Below are positions 5,022 to 5,604 of a stretch of 5,604 nucleotides of DNA, piece by piece. The translations under genes were made by a program, and so were the position numbers. The DNA is from Acidobacteriaceae bacterium (GTDB taxonomy: Bacteria > Acidobacteriota > Terriglobia > Terriglobales > Acidobacteriaceae): the NCBI GenBank assembly GCA_027364815.1, contig DAHXOQ010000199.1, forward strand, positions 1 to 5,604. Direction: 5' to 3'. Numbering within the stretch: position 1 is the first letter of the stretch; every line of letters starts with the position of its first letter. Below the pieces are notes generated by a model. The model was not told the origin of the DNA. It was given only the letters and a program-made list of their open reading frames with translations, and did not search any database.

Positions 5022-5231
5022 TCAGGCTACCGCCGGAGTCCGATGCTCCAATGCCTGAATCAAGTCCTTCGTATGCAGCTTCAGCTTCTTTAGCTTCACC
5101 TCTTCCAACTGTTCTTCCACGCTGAGGTAAGGCTTGCTCGAGAGCTCATGTAAACGCTGATCGTAGCGATGGTGTTCGGCATACAGGCGATCCATCTCTG
5201 CGGTCAGTGTTGCGATCTGTACTTCATCCAT
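5022..5231 (-). CDS. YdcH/DUF465 family small coiled-coil protein
   Basis: The 69-residue product fits the DUF465 (YdcH) family, small cytoplasmic helical-hairpin proteins related in form to SlyX, whose function is largely unknown. The first helix holds the family-like LTAEMDRLYAEHHRYDQRLHEL (9-30), where the EHHRYDQRL segment (19-27) is diagnostic. A short turn SSKPYLSVEE (31-40) leads to a second charged helix with VKLKKLKLHTKDLIQAL (45-61), matching the usual LKK-KL-LKD-I pattern. The ATG at 5231 is well supported by GGAGGT (5237-5242 on the plus strand) five bases upstream. A candidate promoter lies just before it, and a T-tailed hairpin begins six bases after its stop, so it is probably a single-gene unit. 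No enzymatic residues are expected. The family call is based on recognised sequence pattern. Confidence 0.88.
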   Translation of the reverse strand: MDEVQIATLTAEMDRLYAEHHRYDQRLHELSSKPYLSVEEQLEEVKLKKLKLHTKDLIQALEHRTPAVA

Positions 5232-5260
5232 CAGGCACCTCCGTATTACTGAATCTCAAC

Positions 5261-5289
5261 ATATAACGCCGTTGCCCAAACCCGCGCAA
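5261..5289 (-). promoter_or_regulatory. Candidate promoter of the DUF465 gene
   Basis: On the minus strand TTGCGC (5289-5284) and TTATAT (5266-5261) are separated by exactly 17 bases. Transcription would start near 5254, giving a leader of about 23 bases that contains the GGAGGT site. Both hexamers match the sigma-70 consensus only in part. Confidence 0.4.
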
Positions 5290-5364
5290 GGGCCTAACGT
5301 AATTAATTTCATACAATCGTGTGGATTCCCTCTGAATAAATATCCAATCGTGACGAACATCACC

Positions 5365-5385
5365 AAAATTCACTGATTCAAGTGA
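5365..5385 (-). terminator. Weak candidate terminator after the RimI-like gene
   Basis: On the minus strand TCACT (5385-5381), loop TGAATC and AGTGA (5374-5370) form a 5-bp stem followed by ATTTT. It lies 25 bases after the RimI stop. The short AT-rich stem makes it uncertain. Confidence 0.3.
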
Positions 5386-5410
5386 CCTTAAGCTCATCAC
5401 CCAACCAACT

Positions 5411-5604
5411 TCAACCCAACTTCAAACTCAACAATATCGCGTCCTCAGCCGGCTCCCCATAATATCTCGCCCGCCTCCCCACCTCTTCAAACCCGTGCCG
5501 CAGGTAAAACCTCAGCGCCCTCAAGTTGCTCTCCCGCAACTCCAGGTGTACCCGCTCCACACCCTTCGCTCGCATCCCATCCAGCGCCGCCGTCAGCAAT
5601 CCTC
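5411..5604 (-). CDS. rimI: RimI-like ribosomal-protein alanine N-acetyltransferase, C-terminal part (cut by window edge)
   Basis: Only the last 64 or so codons are present; the frame stays open to position 5604, so the gene continues outside the window. The visible part is the C-terminal half of a GNAT acetyltransferase: the end of the acetyl-CoA-binding helix (GLLTAALDGMRAKG), strand VERVHLELRESN, helix LRALRFYLRHGF, then EEVGRRARYYGEPAEDAILL. The order L-E-x-R-x-S-N, A-x-x-F-Y, G-F, G-x-R-x-x-Y-Y and E-D-A is that of RimI, which acetylates the N-terminal alanine of ribosomal protein S18 using acetyl-CoA. The pyrophosphate-binding loop lies beyond the window, so another GNAT of RimI type is possible. 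The TTG at 5599 is not a plausible start because it falls inside this conserved helix. The stop is TGA at 5413-5411, and DUF465 follows 179 bp downstream on the same strand. Confidence 0.8.
   Translation of the reverse strand, partial: GLLTAALDGMRAKGVERVHLELRESNLRALRFYLRHGFEEVGRRARYYGEPAEDAILLSLKLG

Overview
The window looks like chromosomal DNA of an acidobacterium, probably class Terriglobia. This rests on protein style, the psd-pssA gene pair next to an Asd/Usg-like gene, and hairpin-forming intergenic repeats of a kind I associate with that phylum. It is an inference from memory and no search was run. Base composition is moderately GC-rich, and the plus-strand secreted-protein genes look less GC-rich than the minus-strand housekeeping genes.

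Positions 1-2940 hold a minus-strand group read from right to left: psd (2905-2282), pssA (2285-1359) and an Asd/Usg-1-like gene (1171-128). Psd and pssA overlap by four bases (ATGA) and together make phosphatidylethanolamine: PssA forms phosphatidylserine from CDP-diacylglycerol and serine, and Psd decarboxylates it. The third gene follows after a 187-bp gap containing a strong REP-like hairpin, so its membership of the operon is less certain. It lacks the catalytic cysteine of aspartate-semialdehyde dehydrogenase and resembles E. coli Usg. A Rho-independent terminator (56-82), nested inside a heptad-based inverted repeat (23-123), closes the group. A perfect TATAAT box lies only ten bases before the psd ATG, which suggests an almost leaderless mRNA.

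Positions 2906-3166 form a divergent intergenic region with two consecutive 'hairpin plus GCCAACTTGC' modules. Two plus-strand genes follow (3167-4072 and 4212-4742). Each has a strong GGAGG-type ribosome binding site and a clear signal peptide, and each encodes a small exported protein of unknown function.

The most unusual structure is an ungapped direct repeat of 88 nt (4106-4193 and 4929-5016, 72 of 88 bases identical by hand count). It flanks the second secreted-protein gene and gives a cassette-like layout. Its distal end is a terminator hairpin, intact in copy B and degenerate in copy A.

The right end holds a complete minus-strand DUF465/YdcH small coiled-coil gene (5231-5022), with its own ribosome binding site, candidate promoter and terminator. 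The C-terminal part of a RimI-like GNAT acetyltransferase runs off the window edge. I see no tRNA, rRNA, CRISPR array or transposase, and no recognisable defence or biosynthetic system. The novelty candidates are the intergenic repeats, the cassette-like arrangement and the two unknown secreted proteins.
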